In this document: positions 27,601-36,651 of the stretch, piece by piece
How the letters are laid out: each line of letters begins with the position of its first letter
Numbering within the stretch: the stretch's first letter is position 1
Assembly: GCA_029238215.1 (NCBI GenBank)
Contig: JAQWGN010000007.1
Coordinates: 62,001 to 126,000 of the forward strand
From: Flavobacteriaceae bacterium
GTDB lineage: Bacteria; Bacteroidota; Bacteroidia; Flavobacteriales; Flavobacteriaceae
Direction of reading: 5' to 3'
DNA length: 64,000 nucleotides
Translations under genes and position numbers: made by a program
The notes under the pieces: model-generated
The model's database searches: none
Told to the model about the DNA's origin: nothing
What the model saw: only the letters and a program-made list of their open reading frames with translations

Positions 27601-27985
27601 TTAATACTTTTTCAAACAATGCTTCAGGATACGTTACTACAAGCTGTTGCTTTTGTTCTTTTAGCTGTTGAAGTGTTTCTGCACGGAGTAATACATTGGC
27701 ATTATCAGTTTCTTCATTACTATAGGGACGTCGGTAGCTAGAAGGGAAAAATAAAGGGGCTTGCGAAGAGAGCACTTCTAAGTCATTAAAAAAATAGGCA
27801 GCTTCTTCTCGATCGGAAAGAACCCATAACACCGTTTTTTTATGTTGTTCAAAGATGCTACGCACTAAAAACGAATGCTTTGAACCGATAATTCCAGAGA
27901 CCGTAACCTTACCCATAGCACTAGCGCTTTCATATACCGCTTTAAATTGCGGGTGATTTTGATAAAGAACAGGAAGTTCGGTCAC
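24671..27985 (-). CDS. mfd: Transcription-repair coupling factor Mfd
   Basis: The protein has 1104 residues with the GTG start at 27985. It removes RNA polymerase stalled at DNA lesions and recruits UvrA. Domains in order: UvrB-homology region (about 1-350), the RNA-polymerase-interacting CarD-like domain (QLEVGDYVTHIDHGIG, near 425), the RecG-like translocase with Walker A GDVGFGKTE and DEEQ box VDEEQKFG, helicase motif VI around QMRGRVGRS, and the C-terminal TRCF domain. Length is normal for the family. A -7 box lies 13 nt upstream. Confidence 0.95.
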   Translation of the reverse strand: MTELPVLYQNHPQFKAVYESASAMGKVTVSGIIGSKHSFLVRSIFEQHKKTVLWVLSDREEAAYFFNDLEVLSSQAPLFFPSSYRRPYSNEETDNANVLLRAETLQQLKEQKQQLVVTYPEALFEKVLTAKALQSKTLNIQIGDKLSIDFVNETLFDFGFNRVDFVSEPGEFAVRGGILDVHSFSNDHPFRIEFFGDEIDTIRSFDVTTQRSIGSLNAIKVLANIEQKTEKETRQSLLSFLDKDTLVCVQNEALICAELDKLFDHADKIHKGLEGEVRRLPPDELFIKAHAFSEGLSAHKSIHFSGSNSENTIAFNCQPQPHFKRKFDWFVEHLSENTDQQRTNHIFCASETQKERLLQIIEELAPNIAFSCWVAPLYQGFIDEDEQLVCYTDHQLFERYHKFRLKNGYTKKQAISLKALTQLEVGDYVTHIDHGIGTFGGLQRIDVEGKTQEAIKLFYGDRDILYVSIHSLHKISKYNGKDGAAPKVYKLGSGAWKKIKQKTKKRVKEIAFNLINVYAKRRMNKGFACGPDTYLQHELEASFLFEDTPDQRTATAAVKQDMESLKPMDRLICGDVGFGKTEVAIRAAFKAVDNGKQVVVLVPTTILAFQHFNTFEKRLKEFPVTIDYLNRFRTAKQRKEVLEGLESGALDIVIGTHQLVGKSVKLKDLGLLIVDEEQKFGVGVKEKLRSLKAHVDVLTLTATPIPRTMQFSLMAARDLSVINTAPPNRYPIESQVLSWNEAQIRDAVIYELQRGGQVFFVHNRIENIGEVSGMLQRLIPDARIATAHGQLPGNKLEGLMLGFVDGQYDILVATTIIESGLDVPNANTIFINNANNFGLSDLHQMRGRVGRSNKKAFCYFITPPFSVLTEDARKRMEAISQYTALGSGFQIAMKDLEIRGAGDLLGGEQSGFINDIGFETYQKILKDAIEELQHNEFKTLYPGQKPRQKELVLDTDFEVFFPTDYINNVTERLTQYQELATLKTAKELDAFSTGLIDRFGPLPEAADELFESVRLKWLGTELGFEKIILKKQKCICSFLADPESVFYQEEAFQYMLGKMGSLGKAQLKEKTTKEGPKLVLVIEQVSSLTKALQLLSKLKQPTVA

Positions 27986-27998
27986 GAATAATTTTTGG

Positions 27999-28006
27999 CA
28001 AAAATA
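27999..28006 (-). promoter_or_regulatory. -7 box (TATTTTTG) of mfd
   Basis: A perfect TAnnTTTG match on the minus strand, 13 nt before the GTG start of mfd. Confidence 0.55.
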
Positions 28007-28103
28007 CGAAGTACATTCGCTGTGATGCGTAACAAACGTTATTTTTTAAACAAAATTGAATTGTCTTGTGTTAGTTTTACCTATTGGTTTTGTACATAGT
28101 TAG

Positions 28104-28111
28104 TACATTTG
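28104..28111 (+). promoter_or_regulatory. -7 box (TACATTTG) of the GNAT-lysC operon
   Basis: A perfect TAnnTTTG match ending 6 nt before the ATG at 28118; a TTGG at 28084 may serve as the -33 element. It implies a leaderless or nearly leaderless mRNA and argues against the in-frame TTG at 28109, which lies inside the box. Confidence 0.65.
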
Positions 28112-28117
28112 CTCTCG

Positions 28118-28612
28118 ATGAAAAATGCCATAATTCGAAAAGCGGTTGAATCGGATGTGCCAAGTATATTAGCACTTATTCGCGAGCTCGCGCACTTTGA
28201 ACGTGAACCAGAAGCAGTTGCTGTCACTGAGGCTGAGTTACTTCGCGATGGTTTTGGCGAGCTAACACATTTTCAATGTTTTGTTGCTGAATTAGATCAA
28301 GTTATCGTTGGAATCGCGTTGTTTTACCCATGCTATTCCACATGGAAAGGAAAATCATGGCATTTAGAAGACTTAATAGTAACCGAGTCACAACGGGGTA
28401 AAGGTATAGGGTTTGCTTTATTAAAAAAATTCATTGCCTTTGCAAATTCTTCTGGAGTAAGACGTATTCAATGGGTCGTTTTAGATTGGAATACTTCAGC
28501 CATTAGTTTTTATCAAAAACAAGGGGCAAAGACTTTTACAGAATGGAATATTACCCAAATGACAGCCAGTGACATGCAAACATTTATAGCAAACAATCAT
28601 GCGAGTATTTAA
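28118..28612 (+). CDS. GNAT family N-acetyltransferase (diamine/spermidine acetyltransferase-like)
   Basis: The protein has 164 residues from ATG 28118. IRKAVESDVPSILALIRELAHFEREPEAV at the N terminus resembles SSAT-type amine acetyltransferases. The acetyl-CoA loop reads SQRGKGIGFALL (R/Q-x-x-G-x-G/A type) after LEDLIV. A polyamine or small amine substrate is plausible but unproven. It overlaps the aspartate kinase start by 14 bp, so the two are translationally coupled. Confidence 0.85.
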   Translation: MKNAIIRKAVESDVPSILALIRELAHFEREPEAVAVTEAELLRDGFGELTHFQCFVAELDQVIVGIALFYPCYSTWKGKSWHLEDLIVTESQRGKGIGFALLKKFIAFANSSGVRRIQWVVLDWNTSAISFYQKQGAKTFTEWNITQMTASDMQTFIANNHASI

Positions 28613-29849
28613 ATTTGGAGGAGCGTCTGTAAAAGATGCGGAAGGTGTAAAAAATGTAGCTCATGTATTGAAAGAAATGGGTCACGAAAATACAGTAGTT
28701 GTTATTTCTGCCATGGGAAAAACTACAAATGCCATGGAAGAAGTGGTCGCCAATTATTTTGATGATACCAAATCGCACCTTTCGACCCTAAAAGAAATAG
28801 AGGATTTCCATTTAACGATTACCTCAGCCTTATTTGAAGGAAGTCAGCCGCCTGTTGTAAAGCAGGTTAAAACCCTTATTGCAGAATGCAATACGTTCTT
28901 AACCAATAACAGGTCACCACATCCAGCTTTTGTGTACGATCAAGTGGTAAGTTTTGGCGAATTACTTTCAACGTCTATTGTATGTGCATATTTAAATCAT
29001 GTTGGTATTGCTGCTGAATGGATTGATGCCAGAAGCTGCGTGAAAACGGATAGTTTTTATCGCAGTGCTCATTTAGATTGGGATCGTACCCAAAAAGCAA
29101 TTCATGAGCAAGTAAAAGGCCCCGTTTTAAAAATTTCACAAGGATTCATAGGATCGGATGACAATAATTTCACAACGACATTGGGAAGAGAAGGTTCGGA
29201 TTATTCTGCAGCTATTTTTGCGTATTGTTTAGGGGCTACAGATGTTACCATTTGGAAAGACGTCCCTGGTGTATTAAATGCCGACCCTAGAGTGTTTGAT
29301 AAAACCCAACTCTTACATCATATTTCCTATCAAGAAGCCATTGAGTTAGCATTTTATGGCGCATCAGTTATCCATCCGAAAACCTTACAACCCTTACAAC
29401 GTAAAGAGATTCCATTGTTTGTAAAATCATTTTTGCATCCAAAAGAGGCAGGCACACAAGTAGGAAAAGGAGTGCGTATGCGCCCCGAAGTTCCTTGCTA
29501 TATTGTAAAAAAGGAATTGTCGTTATTGCGTTTATCTACTCGCGATTTTTCCTTTGTTATGGAAGACAATATCAGTGAAATTTTTAAGTTGTTACACGAT
29601 CATAAAATGTCTGTCGATTTAATTCAAAATTCAGCCATTAGCTTTTCGGTTTGTGTAAAAGACAAGTACCATAATATGGATGCGATGCTACATACCCTAC
29701 GTGCTCGTTTTGATGTGGAACACACGCCAGAAGTCTACCTGTATACAATTCGCCATTTTGAGGAAAACTCTGCCGACGCACTGCTTAAGTCACATGAGTT
29801 AGTACTTGAACAACGGAGTGAAACCACGCTTCAGTTAGTGATGAAATAA
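28599..29849 (+). CDS. lysC: Aspartate kinase
   Basis: The protein has 416 residues and phosphorylates aspartate, the first step towards lysine, threonine and methionine. MRVFKFGGASVKDAEGV is the nucleotide-binding start, and TTLGREGSDYSAA and WKDVPGVLNADPR are substrate/ATP motifs of the kinase domain. The C-terminal ~110 residues carry the regulatory ACT-type region (SLLRLSTRDFSF). It is monofunctional, with no homoserine dehydrogenase fused. The start overlaps the acetyltransferase gene. Confidence 0.92.
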   Translation: MRVFKFGGASVKDAEGVKNVAHVLKEMGHENTVVVISAMGKTTNAMEEVVANYFDDTKSHLSTLKEIEDFHLTITSALFEGSQPPVVKQVKTLIAECNTFLTNNRSPHPAFVYDQVVSFGELLSTSIVCAYLNHVGIAAEWIDARSCVKTDSFYRSAHLDWDRTQKAIHEQVKGPVLKISQGFIGSDDNNFTTTLGREGSDYSAAIFAYCLGATDVTIWKDVPGVLNADPRVFDKTQLLHHISYQEAIELAFYGASVIHPKTLQPLQRKEIPLFVKSFLHPKEAGTQVGKGVRMRPEVPCYIVKKELSLLRLSTRDFSFVMEDNISEIFKLLHDHKMSVDLIQNSAISFSVCVKDKYHNMDAMLHTLRARFDVEHTPEVYLYTIRHFEENSADALLKSHELVLEQRSETTLQLVMK

Positions 29850-29891
29850 CAGGGATTAAACTTCAATCGTTGATCGCTACGTGCATTAGTT

Positions 29892-30311
29892 TTACAAATG
29901 TGTATTGACAAACCTTTCGCAATAGTCTTTGATTTCGTTGCGTGTAGCAGCAAATGCTTGGTGGATTTTTTTTTCGTCTTTGGAGTTTAGTTTTGAGGGG
30001 TCCGAAAAATTGTGATGCCAGCGCTGTGCATTTTTACTTGGAATATAAGGGCAGTTTTCTTTGGCGTGATCGCACACTGTAATAATGTGATCAAATTCTA
30101 CTGTGGCATACTCATCAACGTGATTTGAAGTGTTCTTGCTAATGTCAATTCCCGCTTCTAGCATAATACTTACAGCACGTGAATTAAGTCCATGGGTTTC
30201 GATTCCTGCACTGTAAACAGTAACATTTTTTCCTCCAAAAAAGGCTATAAACCCATGTGCCATTTGGCTGCGACAGGAATTCCCTGTACAAAGAATTAAA
30301 ATATTTTTCAT
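29892..30311 (-). CDS. Arsenate reductase / low-molecular-weight phosphatase family protein
   Basis: The protein has 139 residues. LCTGNSCRSQMAH gives the CX5R catalytic loop (C8 to R14) and DPS near residue 104 supplies the usual Asp. It resembles thioredoxin-coupled arsenate reductases (ArsC/Wzb superfamily). ITVCDHAKENCP includes cysteines that could form the redox relay. No arsenite pump or ArsR is adjacent, so arsenic detoxification is not proven. Confidence 0.82.
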   Translation of the reverse strand: MKNILILCTGNSCRSQMAHGFIAFFGGKNVTVYSAGIETHGLNSRAVSIMLEAGIDISKNTSNHVDEYATVEFDHIITVCDHAKENCPYIPSKNAQRWHHNFSDPSKLNSKDEKKIHQAFAATRNEIKDYCERFVNTHL

Positions 30312-30336
30312 AAGTTCAAATCACGGGAATAAGTAT

Positions 30337-30344
30337 CAAACATA
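30337..30344 (-). promoter_or_regulatory. -7 box (TATGTTTG) of the ArsC-like gene
   Basis: A perfect TAnnTTTG match on the minus strand, 25 nt before the ATG at 30311. Confidence 0.5.
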
Positions 30345-30363
30345 AGTTTCTATAATGTTAAGA

Positions 30364-31299
30364 TTAAGACACCATTAAGGCTTTAATTTTAGCGACAATA
30401 ACTTCACTTAACTTGCGATGGCTTTGTTGGGTCCATCCTGCTACATGGGGTGTGAATAGCACCTTAGGATGCTTTGACAGGTAGGACCATTCTTCAGACG
30501 GCTCAAGCGTTGCATCAAAAGCTTTAGATTCACTGTCAAGTACGTCTAAACAGGCTCCTTTGATAGCCCCAGCTTCCAATCCCTTTTTTAGGCTTTTCAT
30601 AACGACCTGATTTCCTCTAGCGGTATTGATGAGCCAAAATGCTTTTTGCATTTGATCAATAAATGGTTCATTCACATATTCAAAAGTGCTATCGTTTAAG
30701 GGTAGGTGGAGGCTTAGTATATCGGCTTCTGCTTGGAGTTGTTCAAGAGCCACTTGCTTTGCGAAGCCATCTCCAATATTTGGAAGAATATCATGACACA
30801 ATACCGTTACATCAAAGCCAGATAGCATTCTAGCAAACTGTTTCCCAGTGTGGCCATAGCCAACAATCCCCACTGTTTTTCCGCCAAGTTCCTCTCCTCT
30901 ATTTTCCTCACGTTGCCAGAGGCCATTTTGAACCTCTTGATGTGCTTTTGGGATGTTGTTAAACAAGCTTAGCAACATGCCTATAGCGTGTTCGCCTACC
31001 GCAGGGCTGTTTCCTTCTGGAGCAGCGATTATGGCAATGCCCATCTTTTGAGCAGTTTTCACATCAATGTTTTCAAGACCAGAACCAACCCGAGCAATAA
31101 AGCGAAGGTTTTTAGCCTTGCTCAAAAAAGATTTATCAATGGGAAACCGACTACGGATAACAAGCCCGTGATACTGCTCAATTTCTTGTTCAATTTCATT
31201 TTTAGATGAACTTGTATCAAGGATACTTTCAAAACCTATGGCTGAAAGTCCCTCTATAAGGCTTGTGTGATTACAATCCACATGAAGAATACGTATCAT
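30364..31299 (-). CDS. D-2-hydroxyacid dehydrogenase (SerA-like)
   Basis: The protein has 311 residues, an NAD-dependent dehydrogenase of the phosphoglycerate dehydrogenase family. VGIVGYGHTGKQFAR is the nucleotide-binding motif, INTARGNQVV includes the substrate Arg, and FTPHVAGWT the catalytic His. The C-terminal ACT domain of some SerA proteins is absent. The natural substrate is unknown. It is the last gene of the tight minus-strand run from pth, 1 bp after mgtE. Confidence 0.85.
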   Translation of the reverse strand: MIRILHVDCNHTSLIEGLSAIGFESILDTSSSKNEIEQEIEQYHGLVIRSRFPIDKSFLSKAKNLRFIARVGSGLENIDVKTAQKMGIAIIAAPEGNSPAVGEHAIGMLLSLFNNIPKAHQEVQNGLWQREENRGEELGGKTVGIVGYGHTGKQFARMLSGFDVTVLCHDILPNIGDGFAKQVALEQLQAEADILSLHLPLNDSTFEYVNEPFIDQMQKAFWLINTARGNQVVMKSLKKGLEAGAIKGACLDVLDSESKAFDATLEPSEEWSYLSKHPKVLFTPHVAGWTQQSHRKLSEVIVAKIKALMVS

Positions 31300-31300
31300 C

Positions 31301-32659
31301 TTAAAACCCTAAAATAATTTTGGCAATGTAGAAGAAGAGAAAAATTCCAAAAATATCATTACTGGTGGTAATAAATGGTCCCGTTGCAATAGCAGGATCG
31401 ATATCATTTTTATCCAAAATAATAGGAACAAAAGTGCCAATCAAGGCCGAAACAACAATTACACAAAGCATTGATATGGCAATCGTAAAACTAATAGCCA
31501 TGTCAAGTCCAGAAAAATAACCAAAAAGCAGCAGCAGCCCTCCAAGAGCCAGACCGTTAATGAGACTTAATCCAACTTCTTTAAGAAGGCGGTTTAGTAG
31601 ACTCCCCTTTACAATATCATTTGCCAAACCTTGAACGATAATCGCCGAAGATTGCACACCGACATTTCCTGCCATTGCCGCAATAAGTGGTGTGAAAAAG
31701 AAAAGTGTTTTGTAGGAAGGATGGAGCATGACCTCTTCAAACCCCTCGAGGATAAAAACACTACCCAACCCACCGATAAGCCCCAAGATGAGCCAAGGTA
31801 AACGCGCACGTGTAAGTTCTAGAATACTGTCATCTGCCTCTACATCAGTAGCAATACCAGCCGCTAACTGATAATCTTTATCGGCTTCTTCCTTAATAAA
31901 ATCTACGATATCATCAATAGTGATGCGTCCTAAAAGCGTTTTTTCATCATCAACAACCGGAACGGCTTCCAAGTCATACTTAGCCATGAGTTTGGCAACT
32001 TCATCGCCCTCTTCGTTTACATTTACATAGTCTACTTTTGGAATATAAACGGATTTTATTTTGGCCTTGTCCTTTGCTGTAAGTAGATCTTTTAAAGACA
32101 ATCGACCCAATAAAACATCGTTATCATCAACTACATAAATGGAGTGAACCCGTTTTACCTCACTTGCTTGTAGGCGCATTTCTCGTACGCATTTTGTGAT
32201 GGTCCAGTTTTCATTTACCTTGACCAATTCTTTAGCCATAAGTCCTCCTGCGGAATCTTCATCATAAGTTAAGAGTTCCTGGATATCTTGTATGCGTTCA
32301 GCATCTTCTATTTCGGCAAGGACTTCTGCCTGACGCGATTCGGGAAGTTCAGCAATTAAGTCTACCGCATCATCGGTATCTAATTCTTCTATCTCTTCGG
32401 CAATTTCTTTTACAGAAAGCAGCTCTAAAATACCCTCTCTGATATCTTCGTCTACTTCTGTAAGAACATCTGAAGTCTTCTCCGAGTCAAGAAGTTTGAT
32501 TAAGTATACGCCATCTTCGACACTTAGTTCATCTACAATTTCTGCAAGGTCAGCATAATGGTATTCGCTGGTACGTTTTTTCAGGGCAAGTGCATTGCCT
32601 TGCTCAATATCGCGTTTTATTTGCGCGAGTAATTCATCATTGAGTTGAAAGGGTGTCAT
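31301..32659 (-). CDS. mgtE: Magnesium transporter MgtE
   Basis: The protein has 452 residues. The N-terminal MgtE_N helical domain (about 20-130) is rich in acidic residues. A CBS pair (about 135-255) includes [20 protein letters not shown] and [19 protein letters not shown]. Five membrane helices follow in the C-terminal part, with the channel motif [13 protein letters not shown]. It imports Mg2+ through the inner membrane and is gated by Mg2+ binding to the CBS/N domains. The start overlaps the end of rsmA by 23 bp. Confidence 0.93.
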   Translation of the reverse strand: MTPFQLNDELLAQIKRDIEQGNALALKKRTSEYHYADLAEIVDELSVEDGVYLIKLLDSEKTSDVLTEVDEDIREGILELLSVKEIAEEIEELDTDDAVDLIAELPESRQAEVLAEIEDAERIQDIQELLTYDEDSAGGLMAKELVKVNENWTITKCVREMRLQASEVKRVHSIYVVDDNDVLLGRLSLKDLLTAKDKAKIKSVYIPKVDYVNVNEEGDEVAKLMAKYDLEAVPVVDDEKTLLGRITIDDIVDFIKEEADKDYQLAAGIATDVEADDSILELTRARLPWLILGLIGGLGSVFILEGFEEVMLHPSYKTLFFFTPLIAAMAGNVGVQSSAIIVQGLANDIVKGSLLNRLLKEVGLSLINGLALGGLLLLFGYFSGLDMAISFTIAISMLCVIVVSALIGTFVPIILDKNDIDPAIATGPFITTSNDIFGIFLFFYIAKIILGF

Positions 32660-33419
32660 CAGCTATTTTTTGAGTCAGCAAAACAAATTCCGATACACCC
32701 AAGCGTTCTGGGCGTTCATCAAAGATACTATCTTCTTTTAAACTAGTCGATAATCCAAATATTTTTAAACTGTTTCTCAGTGTTTTACGGCGCTGTTGAA
32801 AGGACGTTTTTACCACACGGAAGAACAAAGCATCATCACAGGGGAGTTCCAATTCTTTTTTCCGTGTAAGCCGAATCACCCCAGACGCCACTTTTGGTGG
32901 TGGATTAAATACAAACCGCGATACACTAAAAAGGTATTCTGCATCGTAAAAAGCTTGAGTTAGTACAGAAATAATTCCATAAGCTTTACTGCCTGGTTTT
33001 TCACAAATCCGTTCAGCGACTTCTTTTTGAAACATCCCTGCAAATTCTGGAACCAGTGTACGTTGTTCAATAACTCGAAATAATATTTGACTCGAAATAT
33101 TGTATGGGAAATTTCCAATAATGGCTACCTGTCCGTCAAAATATTCTTTCAGTTTAATTTTTAAAAAATCTGCTTCTATAATACGGTTTTCCAATAATGG
33201 AAAGTTTTCTTTTAGATAGCCAACAGATTCGGTGTCAATTTCGATAACACTTGTGGTAAATGCTTTAGGAAGTAAATATTGGGTGAGTACACCCATTCCA
33301 GGTCCGATTTCTAGGACTTCATTGTACGTAGTAGATTGAAGCGCATCGGCAATGTTTTTCGCAATACTTAGATCGGTCAAAAAATGCTGCCCTAAATGTT
33401 TTTTTGGACGAACATTCAT
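32637..33419 (-). CDS. rsmA: 16S rRNA adenine dimethyltransferase RsmA (KsgA)
   Basis: The protein has 260 residues and dimethylates two adjacent adenines near the 3' end of 16S r[14 protein letters not shown] is the family start, [10 protein letters not shown] binds S-adenosylmethionine, and GNFPYNIS is the NxPY-type catalytic motif. Length is normal. It overlaps the DUF4286 gene by 4 bp and mgtE by 23 bp. Confidence 0.95.
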   Translation of the reverse strand: MNVRPKKHLGQHFLTDLSIAKNIADALQSTTYNEVLEIGPGMGVLTQYLLPKAFTTSVIEIDTESVGYLKENFPLLENRIIEADFLKIKLKEYFDGQVAIIGNFPYNISSQILFRVIEQRTLVPEFAGMFQKEVAERICEKPGSKAYGIISVLTQAFYDAEYLFSVSRFVFNPPPKVASGVIRLTRKKELELPCDDALFFRVVKTSFQQRRKTLRNSLKIFGLSTSLKEDSIFDERPERLGVSEFVLLTQKIADDTLSTQ

Positions 33420-33733
33420 GAATAGGTTTTCAAAAATTCTAATCTACTAGCAAATGCAACCCAATCTTTAGGAAATACGCGATACAACTTTTGCAGCACA
33501 AGCGGGTGTCCAATTTCTTTGACCCAAGTCAGTTGTTCTGCCTCACGACAGTAAAACTGCATGCTAAATGTACTTCCGTCTATTGGCTCGATTCCTTCTT
33601 CTAATTCTACACGCAGCAGGTCTATTTGTTGTACATTTTTAGCAAGTTCTGGCAGCAGTTCCTTATCTACATGTGTAGCCCAGGCTTGTTCTATACTTGG
33701 TTCAACAATAAAGGTGATGTTGTAAATCTGCAT
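33416..33733 (-). CDS. DUF4286 family protein
   Basis: The protein has 105 residues. [15 protein letters not shown] at the start and a two-half beta-alpha layout match the Bacteroidota DUF4286 family, whose function is unknown. It sits between serS and rsmA with a 1-bp gap and a 4-bp overlap, a neighbourhood commonly seen for this family. Confidence 0.8.
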   Translation of the reverse strand: MQIYNITFIVEPSIEQAWATHVDKELLPELAKNVQQIDLLRVELEEGIEPIDGSTFSMQFYCREAEQLTWVKEIGHPLVLQKLYRVFPKDWVAFASRLEFLKTYS

Positions 33734-33734
33734 A

Positions 33735-35006
33735 TCAATTGATTAGTTCAAATCCTGTATAAGGCACCAATGCTTTTGGGATACGAATACCTTCTTTTGT
33801 TTGATGATTTTCAAGAATTCCTGCAACAATTCGCGGTAGCGCAAGCGAGCTTCCATTCAGTGTATGTGCAAGCTGTTTTTTACCATCACTTCCTTTAAAA
33901 CGAAGTTTTAGTCGATTGGCCTGGAACGACTCAAAATTGGATACCGAACTAACTTCCAACCAACGGCTTTGAGCTGTAGAATATATTTCGAAATCGAAAG
34001 TTAATTCAGCAGTAAAGCCTAGGTCACCTCCGCATAAACGAAGGATTCTGTAGGGTAATTCTAAGGATTCAAGCAGTTTACTTACATGAGCCACCATCGT
34101 ATCGAGTGCCTTATAGGAATGGTCAGGGTGCTCAATTCGTACAAGTTCTACTTTGTCAAACTGATGCAATCGGTTAAGCCCTCTAACATGCGCGCCATAA
34201 CTCCCTGCCTCACGTCGAAAACACGGTGTGTAAGCAGTAAGTTGGATGGGTAAATTCGATTCTTGAAGTAGCGTATCTCTATAAATATTTGTTACGGGGA
34301 CTTCGGCAGTAGGAATAAGGTATAAATCATCTTCTGTTGCATGATACATTTGACCTTCTTTGTCAGGAAGTTGTCCTGTTCCAATTCCAGAGGCTTCATT
34401 AACCATATGAGGCACTTGTACTTCGTTGTAACCTGCGGCAGTATTATAATCTAAAAAATAGTTGATAAGCGCACGTTGAAGTTTCGCGCCTTTTCCCATA
34501 TAAACAGGAAAACCAGCCCCAGTTATTTTTGCTCCCAACTCAAAGTCGATGAGATTGTATTTTTTTGCAAGCTCCCAGTGGGGTAATGCCCCTTCATCAA
34601 GACTAGGTATGCTTCCTTTTTGGAATATTTCCTCATTGTCTTCTTCAGAACTTCCTTTGGTTACACTCTTATGGGGAATATTGGGCAGTTGATATAACAG
34701 CTCTTGCAGTTTTTCCGTGCTTTCTTGAAGTGTGTTTTGAAGTTCTTTAGACGTGTTTTTTAGTTGCGCAGATTCTTCTTTTTTTTCATTGGCTTCTGCA
34801 ATAGCCCCTTTTTTAAACAATTGCCCGATTTCCTTAGCAATAGCGTTCCCCTTAGCAAGTGTTTCGTCTAGCGCAGCTTGGGATGCTCGACGTTGTTCAT
34901 CCAATGCAAGTAAACGCTCAAGGTCGGACTTGGCGTTGAGGTTTCTTTTTTCAAGCGCTGCAACTACTTGGTCAAAATGAAGACGAACGTACGAAGGGAT
35001 TAACAT
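33735..35006 (-). CDS. serS: Seryl-tRNA synthetase
   Basis: The protein has 423 residues, a class II synthetase. The N-terminal ~110 residues form the long antiparallel coiled coil that holds the tRNA-Ser variable arm. Motif 2 is seen around TPCFRREAGSYG and LNRLHQFDKVE, and motif 3 near LNGSSLALPRIV. Length is normal. It charges the tRNA-Ser found at 48627, among others. It lies 11 bp after ribF. Confidence 0.95.
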   Translation of the reverse strand: MLIPSYVRLHFDQVVAALEKRNLNAKSDLERLLALDEQRRASQAALDETLAKGNAIAKEIGQLFKKGAIAEANEKKEESAQLKNTSKELQNTLQESTEKLQELLYQLPNIPHKSVTKGSSEEDNEEIFQKGSIPSLDEGALPHWELAKKYNLIDFELGAKITGAGFPVYMGKGAKLQRALINYFLDYNTAAGYNEVQVPHMVNEASGIGTGQLPDKEGQMYHATEDDLYLIPTAEVPVTNIYRDTLLQESNLPIQLTAYTPCFRREAGSYGAHVRGLNRLHQFDKVELVRIEHPDHSYKALDTMVAHVSKLLESLELPYRILRLCGGDLGFTAELTFDFEIYSTAQSRWLEVSSVSNFESFQANRLKLRFKGSDGKKQLAHTLNGSSLALPRIVAGILENHQTKEGIRIPKALVPYTGFELIN

Positions 35007-35017
35007 AATCGTATTTT

Positions 35018-35953
35018 TTACAAAGGTAAAGTTTTGTAGGCAGTCGCAATAGACTCCTTGTCTTTTTCCAATTGGTTTTTTAATGTTTCAAGGGAGTCAA
35101 ATTTTATTTCATCCCGAATACGGTTTAAAAGGGCAACCTCCAGAGTTTGGTTATATAGATCACCAGACCAGTCAAAAACATGTACCTCAATACTTGTTTG
35201 ATGCCCATTTACTGTCGGGTTCGTGCCGATATTCATCATGCCTAGGTGCGCCTTGTTTTTTATGCCAACCCTTACGGCATACACGCCTTGCTTGGGGATT
35301 ATTTTATCCACAGATGCAACGGCAATATTTGCTGTTGGAAAACCAATTGTCCTCCCTTTTTGTTTTCCTTCAACAACCTTTCCCGAAAGCGTGAATGAAT
35401 GTCCCAAAAAAGCGTTAGCCATTGCAACATCCCCTTCTTTAAGTGATGTTCTAATTTTAGTTGAACTGATAGAAATATTATTCAATGCTTCTGCATCGAT
35501 TTGAGTGACAGAAAATCCAAATTGCTCTCCAAAACGTTTTAAATCACTAACGTCCGCTGTTCGGTTTTTCCCAAACCGATGATTATGACCTATTATGATT
35601 TCTTCTACATTCAGTAGATTGACCAAGATTTCTTGGACGTATTTTTTAGCACTATACTGAGAAAATGCGCGTGTAAAGGGTTGAACAACAAGATGTGTTA
35701 ATCCCAATTTGGCAAGGGTTTTGGCGCGTTCTTCTAGGGTTTGTATCAATGCAACTGGAGCATCGGGTTGAAGTACTTTTCTTGGGTGTGGGTCGAATGT
35801 AAGTAGCGTGGCTTCACACTCTTTTTCTTGGGCTTTTGTCACAAGTTGCTCAATGATTTTTTGATGTCCACGATGAACTCCATCAAAAGTACCTACGGTA
35901 ACGATTGTTTTTTTCTTTGGATGGAACGATACGCTATTTTTAATGATGCTCAT
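35018..35953 (-). CDS. ribF: Bifunctional riboflavin kinase / FAD synthetase
   Basis: The protein has 311 residues. The N-terminal nucleotidyltransferase half has VTVGTFDGVHRGHQ and an ISSTKIR motif near residue 155. The C-terminal flavokinase half (about 180-305) includes GRTIGFPTANI and GVYAV. It turns riboflavin into FMN and then FAD. It overlaps pth by 1 bp and belongs to the same minus-strand transcript. Confidence 0.94.
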   Translation of the reverse strand: MSIIKNSVSFHPKKKTIVTVGTFDGVHRGHQKIIEQLVTKAQEKECEATLLTFDPHPRKVLQPDAPVALIQTLEERAKTLAKLGLTHLVVQPFTRAFSQYSAKKYVQEILVNLLNVEEIIIGHNHRFGKNRTADVSDLKRFGEQFGFSVTQIDAEALNNISISSTKIRTSLKEGDVAMANAFLGHSFTLSGKVVEGKQKGRTIGFPTANIAVASVDKIIPKQGVYAVRVGIKNKAHLGMMNIGTNPTVNGHQTSIEVHVFDWSGDLYNQTLEVALLNRIRDEIKFDSLETLKNQLEKDKESIATAYKTLPL

Positions 35954-36531
35954 TAGGAATCACGGGTGTTACCATTAAACGTATTCATGGTAGTTTGAAT
36001 GCCACTAGTCACAAAACACGCTGCAGCTTGTGCAGCTTTATCTACCGCAAAGGGGAGTTCTTGTTTTTCTTCGCTATTCCATGGTTGAAGTACAAAATCA
36101 ACTTGCCTGCCTTTGCTAAAACCAGCACCAATACCGAACCTCAGCCTAGCATAATCGAGCGTGTTTAGCTGAACACAAATGTCTTTTAAGCCGTTGTGCC
36201 CCCCTGCGGAACCTTTAGCACGCGAACGTAAATACCCAAAATCTAAGTGAATATCATCGGTTACTACAAGGATATTTTGAAGCGGTATCTTTTTTTGCTG
36301 CATCCAATAGCGGACAGCTTTTCCACTGCGATTCATAAAAGTATTGGGTTTGAGCAAGTAAACGGTTTTGCCCTTTTGTCGAAACGAGGCTAGGTCACCA
36401 AGGCGCAAGGTTTCAAAGGCTGCTTCTTTGTCGGAAGCTAGGGCGTCTAGAACATCAAAGCCAATATTATGCCTTGTGCCTTTGTACTCGGCACCAATGT
36501 TACCAAGACCAACAATTAGATAGGATTTCAT
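35953..36531 (-). CDS. pth: Peptidyl-tRNA hydrolase
   Basis: The protein has 192 residues from the ATG at 36531 (an ATG at 36537 is possible); the frame is open to 36612, but that extension crosses the prs-rplY terminator. YLIVGLGNIGAEYKGTRHNIG includes the catalytic His, NTFMNRSGKAV the Asn loop and DIHLDFG the Asp. It releases peptides from tRNAs dropped by ribosomes. It heads the compact run pth-ribF-serS-DUF4286-rsmA-mgtE-dehydrogenase. Confidence 0.94.
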   Translation of the reverse strand: MKSYLIVGLGNIGAEYKGTRHNIGFDVLDALASDKEAAFETLRLGDLASFRQKGKTVYLLKPNTFMNRSGKAVRYWMQQKKIPLQNILVVTDDIHLDFGYLRSRAKGSAGGHNGLKDICVQLNTLDYARLRFGIGAGFSKGRQVDFVLQPWNSEEKQELPFAVDKAAQAAACFVTSGIQTTMNTFNGNTRDS

Positions 36532-36589
36532 AGCCATTTCTTTTTTCGTGGCAGATGAAAAAAAAGGGAAATAACATTTCATCAGGATG

Positions 36590-36628
36590 TAAAAATAAAA
36601 AAAGCATCTCACTGTGAAGCGAGATGCT
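36590..36628 (-). terminator. Rho-independent terminator of prs-rplY
   Basis: AGCATCTC (36603-36610) pairs with GAGATGCT (36621-36628). Read on the minus strand, the stem is followed by a long T-rich run, a strong terminator for rplY. Confidence 0.85.
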
Positions 36629-36651
36629 CTAAATTATCTAAAAAATAGTAT

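Noticed and set aside
36532-36612. Longer pth start at 36612
   Set aside because: The extension reads through the prs-rplY terminator hairpin, and the family start YLIVGLGN follows the ATG at 36531.
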